Shown here one piece after another: positions 47,414 through 58,686 of a DNA stretch of 64,000 nt (the first letter of the stretch is position 1; each line of letters starts with the position of its first letter). The stretch comes from Steromphala cineraria (lineage: Eukaryota; Mollusca; Gastropoda; Trochida; Trochidae). The translations under genes and the position numbers were made by a program. The notes beneath the pieces are model-generated. The model worked only from the letters and a program-made list of their open reading frames with translations. It did no database searches and was not told the origin of the DNA. The stretch is from positions 55,128,747 through 55,192,746 of the forward strand of contig OU744721.1 of NCBI GenBank assembly GCA_916613615.1, read 5' to 3'.

Positions 47414-50086
47414 CACTCAGGGACAAAAGAAACGATACATATAAAATGCATGATATATTAAGCTACCAGTGATAGTTGCCTCTGAAACAGGGTTATTTCT
47501 AGTCTTCAAGGACCAAATCAACTGAAGTATTTATTTTCAAAGCTATATATTTTTACGCTTTTGAAAAACAAGCCTTTCAAACGTCGTTAAAATAGCTCCT
47601 TAACTAGACGAGAAAGTAAAGTGAAAATTGCCTTTTTGCATTTTTTTAACTAACTTACAGACAAAATGCGTGAAAAAAATCATATCTATCAAGGTTATTA
47701 GCTCATCAGGACTGAAAGTCCAGATGGGCTTATGGCATGGCCCGTCGTCCGGCGTCCGTCCGTCCGTCGTCCGTCGTCCGTCGTCCGTCCGTAAACTTTT
47801 GACACTTTTGACTTCTCCTCATTAACCATACACATTAGAGAGCTGAAATTTTGTGTACAAGTACCTTAGCATATGGAGATTCTAATTTGTAACTTTGGTG
47901 ACCCTGTGACCCCAAATAGGGTCACAGGGGTCACAACCTTAAATACCTATTTTCATCTTCTTCTTCAGTTCCAAAAGGAGTAGAGAGTTAAAAATTATAT
48001 GTGCAGACTCCTTGGACAATGGAGATTCTAATTTGTAATTTTGGTGACCCTGTGACCCCAAATAGGGTCACAGGGGTCACAACCTTAAAAACCTATTTTC
48101 ATCTTCTTCTCCAGTTCTAAAAGGACTAGAGAGTTAAAAATGATATGTGCAGACTCCTTGGCCAATGGGGATTCTAATTTGTAACTTTGGTGACCCTGTG
48201 ACCCCAAAAAGGGTCACAGGGGTCACAACCTTAAATACCTATTTTCATCTTCTTCTTCAGTTCCAAAAGGAGTAGAGAGTTAAAAATGATATGTGCAGAC
48301 TCCTTGGACAATGGAGATTCTAATTTGTAACTTTGGTGACCCTGTGACCCCAAATAGGGTCACAGGGGTCACAACCTTAAAAACCTATTTTCATCTTCTT
48401 CTTCAGTTCTAAAAGGACTAGAGAGTTGAAAGTGATATGTGCAGACTCCTTGGCCAATGGGGATTCTTAATTGTAGATTTCGTGACCCCATGACCCCAAA
48501 AAGGGTCACATGGGTCACAACCTTAAAAACCTATTTTCATCTTCTTCTCCAGTTCTAAAAGGACTAGAGAGTTGAAAGTGATATGTGCAGACTCCTTGGA
48601 CAATGGGATTCTAATTTGTAACTTTGGTGAACCTGTGACCCCAAATAGGGTCACAGGGGTCACAACCTTAAAAACCTATTTTCATCTTCTTCTTCAGTTC
48701 TAAAAGGACTAGAGAGTTGAAAGTGATATGTGCAGACTCCTTGGCCAATGGGGATTCTTAATTGTAGATTTCGTGACCCCATGACCCCAAAAAGGGTCAC
48801 ATGGGTCACAACCTTAAAAACCTATTTTCATCTTCTTCTCCAGTTCTAAAAGGACTAGAGAGTTGAAAGTGATATGTGCAGACTCCTTGGACAATGGGAT
48901 TCTAATTTGTAACTTTGGTGAACCTGTGACCCCAAATAGGGTCACAGGGGTCACAACCTCAAAAATCTATTTTCATCTTCTTCTCCAGTTCCATAAGGTC
49001 TAGAGAGCTGAAATTATATGTGCAGACTCCTTGGACAATGGGGATTCTTAATTGTAGATTTCGTGACCCCATGACCCCAAATAGGGTCACAGGGGTCACA
49101 ACCTTAAAAACCAATTCTCATCTTCTTCTCCAGTTCCAAAAAGTCTAGAGAGTTAATATTGATATGTGCAGACTCCTTGGACAATGGGGATTCTAATTTG
49201 TAACTTTGTTGACCCTGTGACCCCAAATAGGGTCACAGGGGTCACAACCTTAAAAAACTATTTTCATCTTCTTCTCAAGTTCCAAAAGGTCTAGAGAGCT
49301 GAAATTATATGTGCAGACTCCTTGGCCAATGGGGATTCTAAATTATATATTTCGTGACCCCATGACCCCAAATAGGGTCACAGGGGTCACAACCTTAAAA
49401 ACTTATTTTCATCATCATCTTTAGCTCCAAAAGGTCTATTGAGCTGAAAGACTGCATGTAGACTCCTTGGCCAATTGGGATTCTAAACTGTAGGTTTTGT
49501 GACCCAATGACCCCAAATAGGGTCACAGGGGTCACAGGGGTCACAATCTTAGAAACCTATTTTCTCCATTAGATGACAGTCTTTGACAAATTTATTTCTC
49601 CTTGGATATTTTAGTGTGGACTTCTTTCACTGTCTGATATTGGCGATCTGGAAAGTGTTGAATAATAATACATTTGTTTTGTAATTTTTTTATAGGTTTT
49701 CTTGCAATAGGTAACATCAGTTTAATTTTTAGCTCATCTTGCCTGTATAAAGCAAACTTGATATGATGCCTGATGAGCTACAGAGCCAATGGCTCTATTT
49801 TTTATATTGATAACATCTTTTTATATAAAATTTATACATTTCATATTTCTTTAAAATTCAAATTCAAAAGATTATGTCCAAAAGTAGCATTGAAAAAGCA
49901 TGTTTTAGGACCCTTAGTGTGTTTGAACAGTCATACAATTAAAATTATCATACTCTGATGTTTGAAATTGAGTACTTCTTCACAACTGATGTGCCTATCA
50001 CAAGGGTTAGTAGTCGCATTGCATTAACGACGGGATTTTGTTTTGTACTCTTTTAAAGTTGGTATCGTTTATTTTGCCCCTGAGTG
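47414..50086. mobile_element. Tc1/mariner-type non-autonomous element, 2673 bp, TA target
   Basis: TIRs CACTCAGGGACAAAAGAAAC at the left and CACTCAGGGGCAAAATAAAC (reading in from the right) match at 22 of 24 positions. The empty site survives in copy A: AATAATAATGTCAAA near 42820 against AATAATA, the element, then TAATGTCAAA, so the duplication is exactly TA. No transposase frame is left; most of the body is a TAGCTCATC repeat with a 145-bp satellite. Confidence 0.92.
47697..49803 (+). repeat. TAGCTCATC repeat expanded into a 145/146-bp satellite of about 12 units
   Basis: Starts TTAGCTCATCAGGACTGAAA with a CGTCCGTCC tract, then a marker ACAACCTTAAAAACCTATTT recurs at about 47935, 48081, 48227, 48373, 48519, 48664, 48810, 48955, 49100, 49246, 49391 and 49555. 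Each unit holds TGTGACCCCAAATAGGGTCA, a short inverted repeat. A second short element start is at 49730 and the final GATGAGCTACAGAGCCAATG is at about 49773. Confidence 0.92.
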
Positions 50087-50689
50087 TAATGTCAAACTAA
50101 TATCAATATCTTAATTGAGCCTTTTCCACGTCCTTGGACATTTTCAAAGTACTACCTACAGTACCTGGCCAAAGGTGAGTCATCATTAGCGAGATGTCCA
50201 TAGACTTATATGTTAATTACCTGTTGCAAGAATAATTTTCATTAATTGACTTTAAGTTTCTAAATTGTATTGTAATAGCATACAGTTAGGAAATCATCTC
50301 TGCTACGCATACCTAATTATCATTCATCTTTAGGTTGATTATTTTTTTAATAACGCCTGATTGAGTGACACATATACAACTTTTAAAGCGCCTATTCCAT
50401 TGACCGCCATGTTGAATGTGATGAGTTTGCTATATTTTGCTATATATAATGATAATTAAATAGCTGAAGTTTTCTTACAAAATCATCAAATAACAAAATT
50501 AAAATGATGTGCTTGTAGCTGAGATGGTTTTTCATTTTGTCAGTATCTTTCGACTGCAATTCAATCAAAACTCAATCAATGAAAATTATATTATTAATTA
50601 ACATGTAAGTCAATGAGAATTTCAAGAGTGATGTCTCACTTTTGTGCTGGTTTTGACATCTACATCTATTTAATTGTTTTTCACTCATC

Positions 50690-50875
50690 TGCTATTTGCC
50701 GCTAATCGTGACCATGTAGGTCAGTAAGTCTTGTTGTCAGGTACCCAAAATGGGTCAACTGATGAAATGTGGATGAAGCGCCTTGCCAAACAACACAACA
50801 CAAGATGAAGCCAAGATCACGAATTCTGGTGTCTCCACTGGGATTCGAACCAGGGTCTTATTGTGATAATATTAT
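50690..50875 (-). repeat. SINE-like repeat with a B-box-like sequence, copy 2
   Basis: Duplicate partner of 42930-43105; here the B-box-like block is better preserved (reverse complement GGTTCGAATCCCAGTGGAG). Confidence 0.5.
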
Positions 50876-50941
50876 ACTAACAAGAACTTATGAATAAAAA
50901 GCAATGGGATATAATAAAGTAAATACCCCTAAACTCTTTAA

Positions 50942-51297
50942 AGGGGCAGTAGCACGTTTTTTGATAAAGTTATATTTTAAATATTTTACTGATAATTGTA
51001 AGTTATTACTAAAGGTATTATTTTAACAGTGTCAAAACTCTCATTACACAAGCCAATCAGCCATAGTCAGAGGACAAAGTATGAAGATTCACATAAAATC
51101 CATTGGCGGCCATTTTGTGTGAACACCTTTAATTAATTTTGTTTAAGAAAAAGGGATCACGTGTCTAAACGCTACATTATATATTTGAATTATCAGTGCT
51201 TTATTTAGTTTAAATACATTGTCTTTCAACTGGAACCAATAATTTTCATTTTCCTGACAACACCTTATATTCCCCCTTAAAATGTGCTACTGCCCCT
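50942..51297 (+). mobile_element. TTAA MITE (AGGGGCAGTAGCACGT family)
   Basis: Full ends between TTAA at 50938-50941 and 51298-51301. The left flank CCCCTAAACTCTTTAA matches CCCTTCACTCTTTAA in copy A at about 43183, which lacks the element. Confidence 0.9.
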
Positions 51298-51301
51298 TTA
51301 A

Positions 51302-52554
51302 GAACTAGTTTCAAAACATTATTATCACATACGTGTATTCCTTTTAATTTACAAATCATGATAATTCAAACCCTGTCGAACTAATATGGCTGGTACTTTT
51401 CCGTAAACGATTTCAAGTTTTCCGTTACCGATTAAATCATTGCCAGTGAGCCATTTGCGGACTCTTATAAAATCAACGTGAAATATTGTACTGAAAGTTT
51501 CAACTGATAATCTTCAAAAACTTTTATAACACATTACAGACAATATACAGATATTAGATTAACATTTTGCTACAGTGTATTTAATGATATAATTGACATC
51601 AAAATTGAAGGTAATGAGACCTATCCGTCGGGAAAGACATTGTTATTGATTTAATGAAATGTCAAAAGATAAGTAACTGGTTGCTTATTGCAATATGATT
51701 AAAACCATTTTTTGATGAAAATTACATTTTTACTATTTTCAAAGCAAAGGTACAGATTAAATGAATGTGAAACCTCTTACTCATTACGAAAATGAAAAGA
51801 TCAAACTTGTTGAAATATTACTCTTATACAATCGAATTCATTTTCCTAATATGTCATTTGATATTAGCTTATGTGTATATTGTATAGAAAACAGTGAGTT
51901 TACAAGTGAAAACACGATACATAGATAAAATTCTTCAAAGGCATTTAGAAGTAGATGTGGTAATACAAGACAAATATTATGGATAACTTCTTTATTGATT
52001 TCTCACGACGTTTCTGGGCCAATTCTTGCCCCTTCTTCAGGTGACTGATAATGAAATATCCAGTATGGTATTTATACATAGATATAAATGAAGCCAATAA
52101 AGATACATAGATATACAATCTTTTTAGACAATAAAAATCATTTCCCCTTATATTTACTGATATTAGCTTATGTATTTACCTCATAAAAACTGCGACTTTA
52201 CAAGTGAACAAACAATATGTAAAGTACCGGCTACATTGTATCGATTGTTATAGATTATAACCTTTAAAAATAAAACATATAAAATTATATAACATACGGA
52301 AATTTAACTTTTTTTTTAAATTTCCTTTAACAGGGATGAGTGATCAAAATATCGCTAATTCATCATAACCAGCTATAAATTTACTTGTGACAACAATACA
52401 CTCACGTACTAAAGAAACGATACTAATACAAAATGATATAATTCTTTTATCCCTACGTAAGCACAAGTGTTTTGAAGAAGTACTCAAATTTCAGCCATCA
52501 GAGTATGACATATTTATGTTTATGAATTAACAAGTAGACCTACACTTAGGGTCC
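51302..52554. other. Gene-free stretch with two small element traces
   Basis: No exon-like sequence. At 51975-52060 is TTCTTTATTGATTTCTCACGACG...TTCTTCAGGTGACTG, whose reverse has the CCTGAAGAAGGGGC style often seen near Penelope-like element ends (weak). At about 52400 a lone Tc1-type end CACTCACGTACTAAAGAAAC has no partner. Confidence 0.35.
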
Positions 52555-52558
52555 TTAA

Positions 52559-52914
52559 AGGGGCAGTAGCACGTTTTTAGGGGGAATATAAGGTGATGTC
52601 GGGAAATGAAAATTAATGGTTCCAATTGAAAGACAATGTATTTAAACTAAATGGAGTAATAATAATTCAAATATATAACGTAAAGGTTAGCCCTGCGATT
52701 CCTTTTTCTGACACAAAATGAATTAAAGGTGTTCACAAAAAATGGCCGCCAATGGATTTTGTATGAATGTTCATACTTTGTCCTCTGACTATGGGTGATT
52801 GACTTGTATAATGAGATTTTTTGCATTGTCAAAATAGTACATTTGACATTAACTTACAGTTATCAGTGAACATTTTAAAATATAAAATTATCAAAAAACG
52901 TGCTCCTGCCCCTT
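52559..52914 (-). mobile_element. TTAA MITE, reverse orientation
   Basis: AGGGGCAGTAGCACGTTTTT after TTAA at 52555-52558; the right end CGTGCTCCTGCCCCTT is followed by TTAA. The interior begins GGGGGAATATAAGGTGATGT, so it is inverted relative to most copies. Confidence 0.9.
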
Positions 52915-53468
52915 TTAATAGCTTTTTCAAAATGTTATTTTCCAGAATGTTTTGAATTTGAATAAAAGATGTAAGATATAAATTTAATTAATAATATATG
53001 TTATCATAGTTTTGTTTAAATCAGTCTTAGTTATATATATATAAAGTTCACAATCTTGAGATTGTTCAGCTCTCGGGTATATATGTATATATATATACAA
53101 TTGTTTATCACTCATTTGTCAATAACACATTGAAACATATTCAAAATGTATTATATCCTTTCGTGGAAAACAATATCAAACAGATGATGAGAATATATTT
53201 ATAACCCAATATCTCAACTGCGGAACATGATACCAATTTAATCCACAATTTACATTGTTAGTAATATGGCTGTATATATTTTTCTAAAGCAATTAGTATC
53301 GTCTCGATAAAGTGCTTCCAGTGCTGTTAAGAAGTATACATAATAAGGAAGTAAACCTGATACAAAATGTATTCGATTCCTTACATTACTGTAGAAGCAT
53401 TGAACCCCCGGCACTAAATATGAAGAAAGTCTCTTTTGAAAATGACAACAGATTCAATACGTAAACAA

Positions 53469-54482
53469 AGTGGCAAAAGAAAATATAGGTCTAGTTTGAA
53501 GAGTAATAATGAAAACAATATAAATCATGTCAGTATACTGTTGGGTTTTACAAAAGACTGGGATCAGTTCATCAATAAGGCATATTGTGAAAGGCATATA
53601 AACAGAATATAATTAGTGGGCGCTCATTGAACAACGATTGGGTCAGAATTCGTACTTTTCGGCGATTTTAGAATCGACACGCTTGATTTTCAAAGTTCTC
53701 AATCGTTTCAGGATGGTTCTAGTATCGTGTACGCCTAGCCAATGTGTCGATGCTGACAGTGAAACGTCTCCTCAGTGATGACGTCAGACGTATGATACCG
53801 AAAGGTGAAAATATTTGCCACTCTCCACTTAACGCAATATCCATCTCATTTATCGTCACAGAGGATCGCTGACGTTCCTTTTTTTCTTTCGAGATGATCC
53901 TATAGTTGCTCTATTGGGTTCATGCCCGGGGAACACGCAGGCCAAGTCTCTCAAGTCAATGTTTGGCGACCAAAAACATTCCTCTGAAGGGATGGTACGT
54001 GCAGAAGTACTATGCGTTGACTGATGCGATGTCCTAGAGTTGTTGCCGCCGTTGACGCCGCAGTAAGGTTTGTGAAAGTGAATGGTTTGTATACGTTGAT
54101 CCTCCTGTGGCACAGTGGTCATCCGGTTCTACACTTGTCCTTGGTTGTGCCTGTTTGCAGGAGACCGGCCATCTAGCACCTGAACCTTATTGCAAACTGG
54201 ACCCCTGTGGCCCCCAATCGCTCGCATACCAACAGCTTTTGGTAGTTCTTTTTTGTCCTTTCCTTTTCCTCCGAAGTCCATATTTATACTCTACTTCAGT
54301 ATGTGCATTAAGAGCTAATGGCTGAAAACATGTTTTACCATTTTAATGTGAGTGATCAGTTTCATCGCTGTGATTAATCACGTATCCTACCCAGACAACG
54401 ACTTTGTGAACTAATCTTTTTCATCTTTTATCAAAGTTTTACAAAGAAAGATCTTTCGAAACTACACTTTCTTTTGCCGCTT
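53469..54482 (-). pseudogene. Tc1/mariner-like transposase remnant
   Basis: On the minus strand around 53900-53950 one frame reads WPACSPGMNPIEQL, a stop, then DHLER, the catalytic-domain signature WPA-SP-MNPIEHLWD of Tc1-like DDE enzymes. The rest is frameshifted. Inverted GCGGCAAAAGAAA-like ends at about 53469 and 54482 suggest an element of about 1 kb. Cannot be active. Confidence 0.7.
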
Positions 54483-54753
54483 AGTTTATATATACCATAA
54501 ACAAATTGTTCACCTCCTATAGCTCATTTATTAGTTGAATAAAGTAAAGTTTAGAATACATTCATCAAATCGAATTGCATCTTATGATGAACTAAACTAA
54601 TGAATCTTCACTTGTGATTCTGTTCTGTTGTTTTTCGTTCTCTCTCCTGTTTACTTATTGTGTAACGTACATGACGTTGTAAATCAACTTCAATTATAAA
54701 CATTTTGAAATGAATCAATCAGGTCTGTAGTTCATCAATTTATTTTGATTCAG

Positions 54754-54891
54754 GGGGTCAGGACAAAATGTGCAACCGTACCTGGTTGGCATCAGGTGCT
54801 CAAGAGCCTTACAAGCCACGCATGAACTACGCACTGAACGACAGTCATGACCAGAATAAGGCTATAGCCGCACACAACGTCAAAATAAGTG
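54754..54891 (+). other. Exon-like open segment of unknown identity
   Basis: An acceptor-like TTTATTTTGATTCAG is followed by a frame (GGT at 54756) open for about 46 codons, including KMCNRTWLASGAQEPYKPRM and NYALNDSHDQNKAIAAHN, up to a GTAAG donor. GC content and residue mix look coding. The last few codons and the donor come from the left end of the adjoining MITE. I do not recognise the peptide; it may be an orphan exon of a gene broken by insertion, or chance. Confidence 0.25.
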
Positions 54892-55245
54892 GTAAGATAT
54901 TTTCAATATGAGCACTAGTGCACATATCACTTTTGCCTAGCAACGATTGTTGTAGCGCGAGTTCCCGTACTATTTCGCCTGTGTCGTCATGGCACCATTG
55001 TTCGTGACGTCACTGTAGCCAGCCGTGGCAAGGAAAGCGGCCCGTTTCTTGGATATTTCTAAGATGGGAAAATGGAATAGAATCGGTAAAAAAGAAAGTA
55101 TTACCCTCGGTAGTGTGCCATATGACTTTTACGAAACTCGTGCAAAATTGCGTATAAACCTCGCTATCGCTCGAGTAATACAAAAATTCACACTAGTTTG
55201 GTAAAAGTCATATGACACACTTCCTCTGGTAATAATCTCTATTTA
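54882..55245 (+). mobile_element. MITE of the GAGCACTAGTGCACATATCAC family, + orientation
   Basis: Starts AAAATAAGTGGTAAGATATT and ends near TAATAATCTCTATTTATG. Contains TGACGTCA at 55005 and the internal hairpin CCATATGACTTTTACGAAAC / GGTAAAAGTCATATGACACA. Confidence 0.75.
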
Positions 55246-55351
55246 TGAAGTGCCACTGGAGATGTGTAAAGCCGTAAAGGAGCTCCATTGACAAAATGTT
55301 TGTGTCGATGCCAAACTCTAGCTGTTTCACTAAGAATAGAGACTTCTTTAA

Positions 55352-55704
55352 AGGGGCAGTAGCACGTTTTTGGATAATTTTATATTTCAAATTTTTTACT
55401 GATTTTTAGTTAATGCTAAATGTACAATTTTGACAGTGACAAAAATCTCATTACACAAACCAATCATCCATATTTAGAGGACAAAGTATGAAGATTCCCT
55501 TAAAATCCATTGGCGGCCATTTTGTGTGAACACCTTTAATTCATTTTTTGTAAGAAAAAGCAATCGCATGGCTAAACTTTACGTTATATATTTGAATTAT
55601 TACTGCTACTTTTAGTTAAAATACATTGTCTTTCAATTGGAACCATTAATTTTAATTTTCCTGACATAACCTTATATTCCCCCTAAAAACGTGCTACTGC
55701 CCCT
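55352..55704 (+). mobile_element. TTAA MITE (AGGGGCAGTAGCACGT family)
   Basis: Full ends with TTAA at 55348-55351 and 55705-55708. It lies between the two inverted GAGCACTAGTGCAC elements. Confidence 0.9.
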
Positions 55705-55708
55705 TTAA

Positions 55709-56344
55709 AGGGAACGTCCTTTCACGGTATTTTTGTGGAAACGGGTGCTCTTTGTAATCAAGTTGTCAAATATACAAAAATGTTCCCCCTAGTTACATAT
55801 TTCAACTTGGTTGTGTTATAATCATGTACTAAAAGCATTATAGGCATAAACTGAAATAGCCCCTTGAATTGTATTTACACAATGAATACCCCGATAGGAC
55901 TGTCCTTTAACAGTGATATTTGGACATTTGGATAGACCGTCAATGGATACATTGAGCCTAATTTGGACAAGGGAAGTTAGAACTGACTTTATGACATGAG
56001 TTACCTAACTCTGTGGGGAGAGTTTATCGATAGATATCTAGTGACGAGGATAAGAATGTCAATATATGTTGATACTGTTATTCAATATTTCCAATGTGTA
56101 AAACAAACTGATGATGACAAGTGTTTTGTTTTCAGTACAGAAAGGTAAATTAAGAAATGCAAAAATCTTATCCTATTGTGTTTTGACAATCCATTGTGAA
56201 ACACTGATCTCAGGTGTTTTGTTTGATATAATCGTATCGAAATTTTTATTGTTAAGTGTACTAAATGAAATCGTGATTTGAAATCGTGATTAAGTTGAAC
56301 AATATATTTAAATAATAGGTAAAAAATCGACTAACAGCAATATT
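55709..56344. other. No gene or clear repeat
   Basis: Unique-looking AT-rich sequence between two MITEs; no coding or RNA pattern seen. Confidence 0.5.
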
Positions 56345-56706
56345 TCGTAAATAGAGATCATTACCCTCGAAAGTGTGTCATATGACTTTATGGAACGAGT
56401 GTGAAGTGTTGTATTACCCGAGCGAGAGCGAGGGTTATACATAAATTTGCACGAGTTTCATAAAAGTCATATGACACACTTCCGAGAGTACAAATTTCTT
56501 GATTGCCGATTCTATTCCATTTTATTCTCCACTAAATATTCAGAAAACGGGTTGCTTCCTTTGCGACGGCTGGCTACCATGACGTCACGAACAAGAGTTT
56601 TATGACGTCACAGCCATAAATATACGGGGAGTCGCGCTACAATAAACGTTGCTAAGTGATATGTGCACATGTGCTCATATTGAAAATATGTCACTTCTTA
56701 TTTTCC
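56345..56706 (-). mobile_element. MITE of the GAGCACTAGTGCACATATCAC family, - orientation
   Basis: Inverted partner of 54882-55245: starts AATAGAGATCATTACCCTCG and ends GTGCTCATATTGAAAATATG...CTTATTTTCC. TGACGTCA at 56580 and 56603. Confidence 0.75.
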
Positions 56707-57002
56707 ACCCAATGGGTAATAAATCTGAATAATGCACAGATGACGCATAACTCTCGATATCATAATGATCCGCACTCAGGTAATCTACTATGGTTATTAT
56801 TTGGAAAATATGTACGTATTTGGGTTATAAAGTCGTACAATAAAGAGACTGTTATATACATTTACATTTATTATATCAATAATTGGTTATATATAGTAAT
56901 TGTAAAGTAAGGGACATATGCCTAAGATAAAATTACTCCCTTTAAGCCAGTGGCACCATTAGTTTAAAATCAGAACGGAAAGGGTGTACAATCCATCCAG
57001 TA

Positions 57003-57320
57003 TTGTCAGTGACAAGCCAAAGATTGGACCAAGACATGGCAGCTACCAAATTCAAAAGGAGACTCGTTTCTCTCTTCCAGAATTACTCAAGCCTTCAGCA
57101 TAACATCAACAAAATGAGATTGCTGTTCATACTTCCTGTTTTCAACCCTACTGAACACTTGTGGGATAAAGTACAGTCCCGTTTGATTATGCGGCGTCTG
57201 AGGCGTAAACGTATCCTCAAGAACATTAACAACCGTATTGCATATAAGCATGTTAATATTTTTGTGTCACTGCCAATGGTGGCCATATCAGGTACTGAGG
57301 TGAGCCCATACTTCAGCTGA
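57003..57320 (+). pseudogene. Tc1/mariner-like transposase fragment
   Basis: Open frame with KFKRRLVSLFQNYSS, then FNPTEHLWDKVQSRL near residue 47-61, matching the NPIEHLWDE-(V/L) signature of Tc1-like DDE enzymes. The aspartates upstream are missing, so it is a dead piece. It is not continuous with the minus-strand remnant at 53.5-54.5 kb. Confidence 0.7.
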
Positions 57321-57436
57321 CGACATCATAGTCACATGATTTTAGGTTGATGAAAACAGGCGTCTGGGATTATGAGTTTATCAGTTTTTTTTGTTTCCTT
57401 ATTTGTTAGATCTGCATACCTCAAGATTATTCACCT

Positions 57437-57680
57437 ACCTGCGTATTCTAGTGCAAATATGTAATTTTGAATGTCTTAAAGGCATCATTTCATAACGAAA
57501 ACGAAACTGATAAATTTGAAATTTCACTACATAAGTTGAGATTCATTGTGCGTTAACATATATAACCGTAACGGTTTTGACTAGTCATTAAATGACCAGG
57601 AGTCGAAATTTCGAAAACACTACTTTTATTTTTCTCTTTAAAATATTTCATAAGTGATCAACAGCTTTCGGCCTGTCATG
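57437..57680 (+). repeat. Third, diverged copy of the 36.4/37.2-kb unit
   Basis: CTGCGTATTCTAGTGCAAAT, TTTTGAATGTCTTAAAGGCA, ATTCATTGTGCGTTAACATA, AATGACCAGGAGTCGAAATT and AGTGATCAACAGCTTTCGGCC follow the order of the 820-bp units at 36.4-38.0 kb, without a MITE. Confidence 0.75.
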
Positions 57681-58352
57681 TTTGTCCCTTTGCTCTAGGC
57701 CAATGTTATTATTTTATATTAGCGTTTCATTTGTTGTTCAGCATATATACCATAAGTTAAACAATTCAGAGGCTGGTACAGTTTTGTTCATAGCTACTTA
57801 TCGGTTGACCAAAAGTAACCTTGATGTGTCCGAGGTAACATACATTGTACATTTCAAGACGCTCGATCTTCACGCTTTTTCCATGCTTTTTGTGGCGGGG
57901 TATAAATAATGTATCACCCCGCTCAAGAGGGGGATATCAGTATATATCCAGGGTTACGTTGACCAATCAGATATCGAGATTCTTACATTATAATCTAGTA
58001 TAGTGGCTATTGACTACATCATGACTCAAATTTTATCGTATTGATGTGATAATTAACGATTGGAGCGTCTCACAGACCATATGGTAGGGTACTTTTTACA
58101 ATCTTTGTATGTATTGTATCTTATGTATTTATCTCTCTCTTTAAAATGCATGTAAACTTAGACTTTTCTCGATATTCTTGACAGCAAGATGGTCTAGCAA
58201 TTGAGGTTTCCTCAACAAAATCAACATATTTAAAAAATTCCATATTGAAGATGCTTTAAGCAAACGTGGTGTCATACTTCAAAATCTAATGATCACGATG
58301 TGTAGGCCTATATCTATAAAACGCTTTATTCATGTGCCATCTTCGGTGATCC

Positions 58353-58676
58353 GGGGCGGTATAGCGCAGTGGTTAGCGCTTTTCGGCTTCGGATCAGGAA
58401 GTCCGTGGTTCGAATCCCGCCAGGGGCTCGGCAACTGTGTCTGCAGTAGAGAACTGTTCTACACGCAGTAAGGTTTGGGTGCAACGCTACACTGATGTTC
58501 AGTGCAGTAACACCCACGGTTCGCTATTTCCAGCCGATGGTCGCAGGTTTCACCGCATTACATACCCACAGTAGTGTTACGGGCTTTCTCCCTGTAATAA
58601 TACTAGCAGCTGCGATATAAGTGAAAACTCTTGAAAGCGGCGATAAACCCCAATCACCTCACCTCACCTCACCTCC
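58353..58676 (+). mobile_element. Intact tRNA-derived SINE with a 10-bp target duplication
   Basis: The tRNA-like head GGGGCGGTATAGCGCAGTGG has an A box (TAGCGCAGTGG, 58362-58372) and a B box (GGTTCGAATCC, 58407-58417). A body follows, then a (CACCT)n tail at about 58649-58676. TCGGTGATCC flanks both sides (58343-58352 and 58677-58686), a perfect duplication that points to a young insertion. Pol III transcription from the internal promoter is expected for such elements. It shares its body with the worn copy at 27.8 kb. Confidence 0.92.
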
Positions 58677-58686
58677 TCGGTGATCC

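Larger units (their letters stand above)
43640..50930. repeat. Segmental duplication, copy B (enlarged by insertions)
   Basis: Direct tandem partner of 38306-43105. It is longer because it carries the repeat at 43.87 kb, the hairpin at 45.91 kb and the 2.67-kb Tc1-type element at 47.41 kb. It ends near 50930, where TAATAAAGTAAATACCCC still matches copy A at about 43170. Confidence 0.85.

Noticed and set aside
47860..49575. CRISPR-like array of regular repeats
   Set aside because: The whole 145-bp unit is repeated with no unique spacers, in a eukaryotic transposon; it is a satellite.
58353..58426. A tRNA gene with A and B boxes
   Set aside because: The head continues directly into a SINE body with a CACCT tail and a 10-bp target duplication, so it is a retroposon head rather than a tRNA gene.
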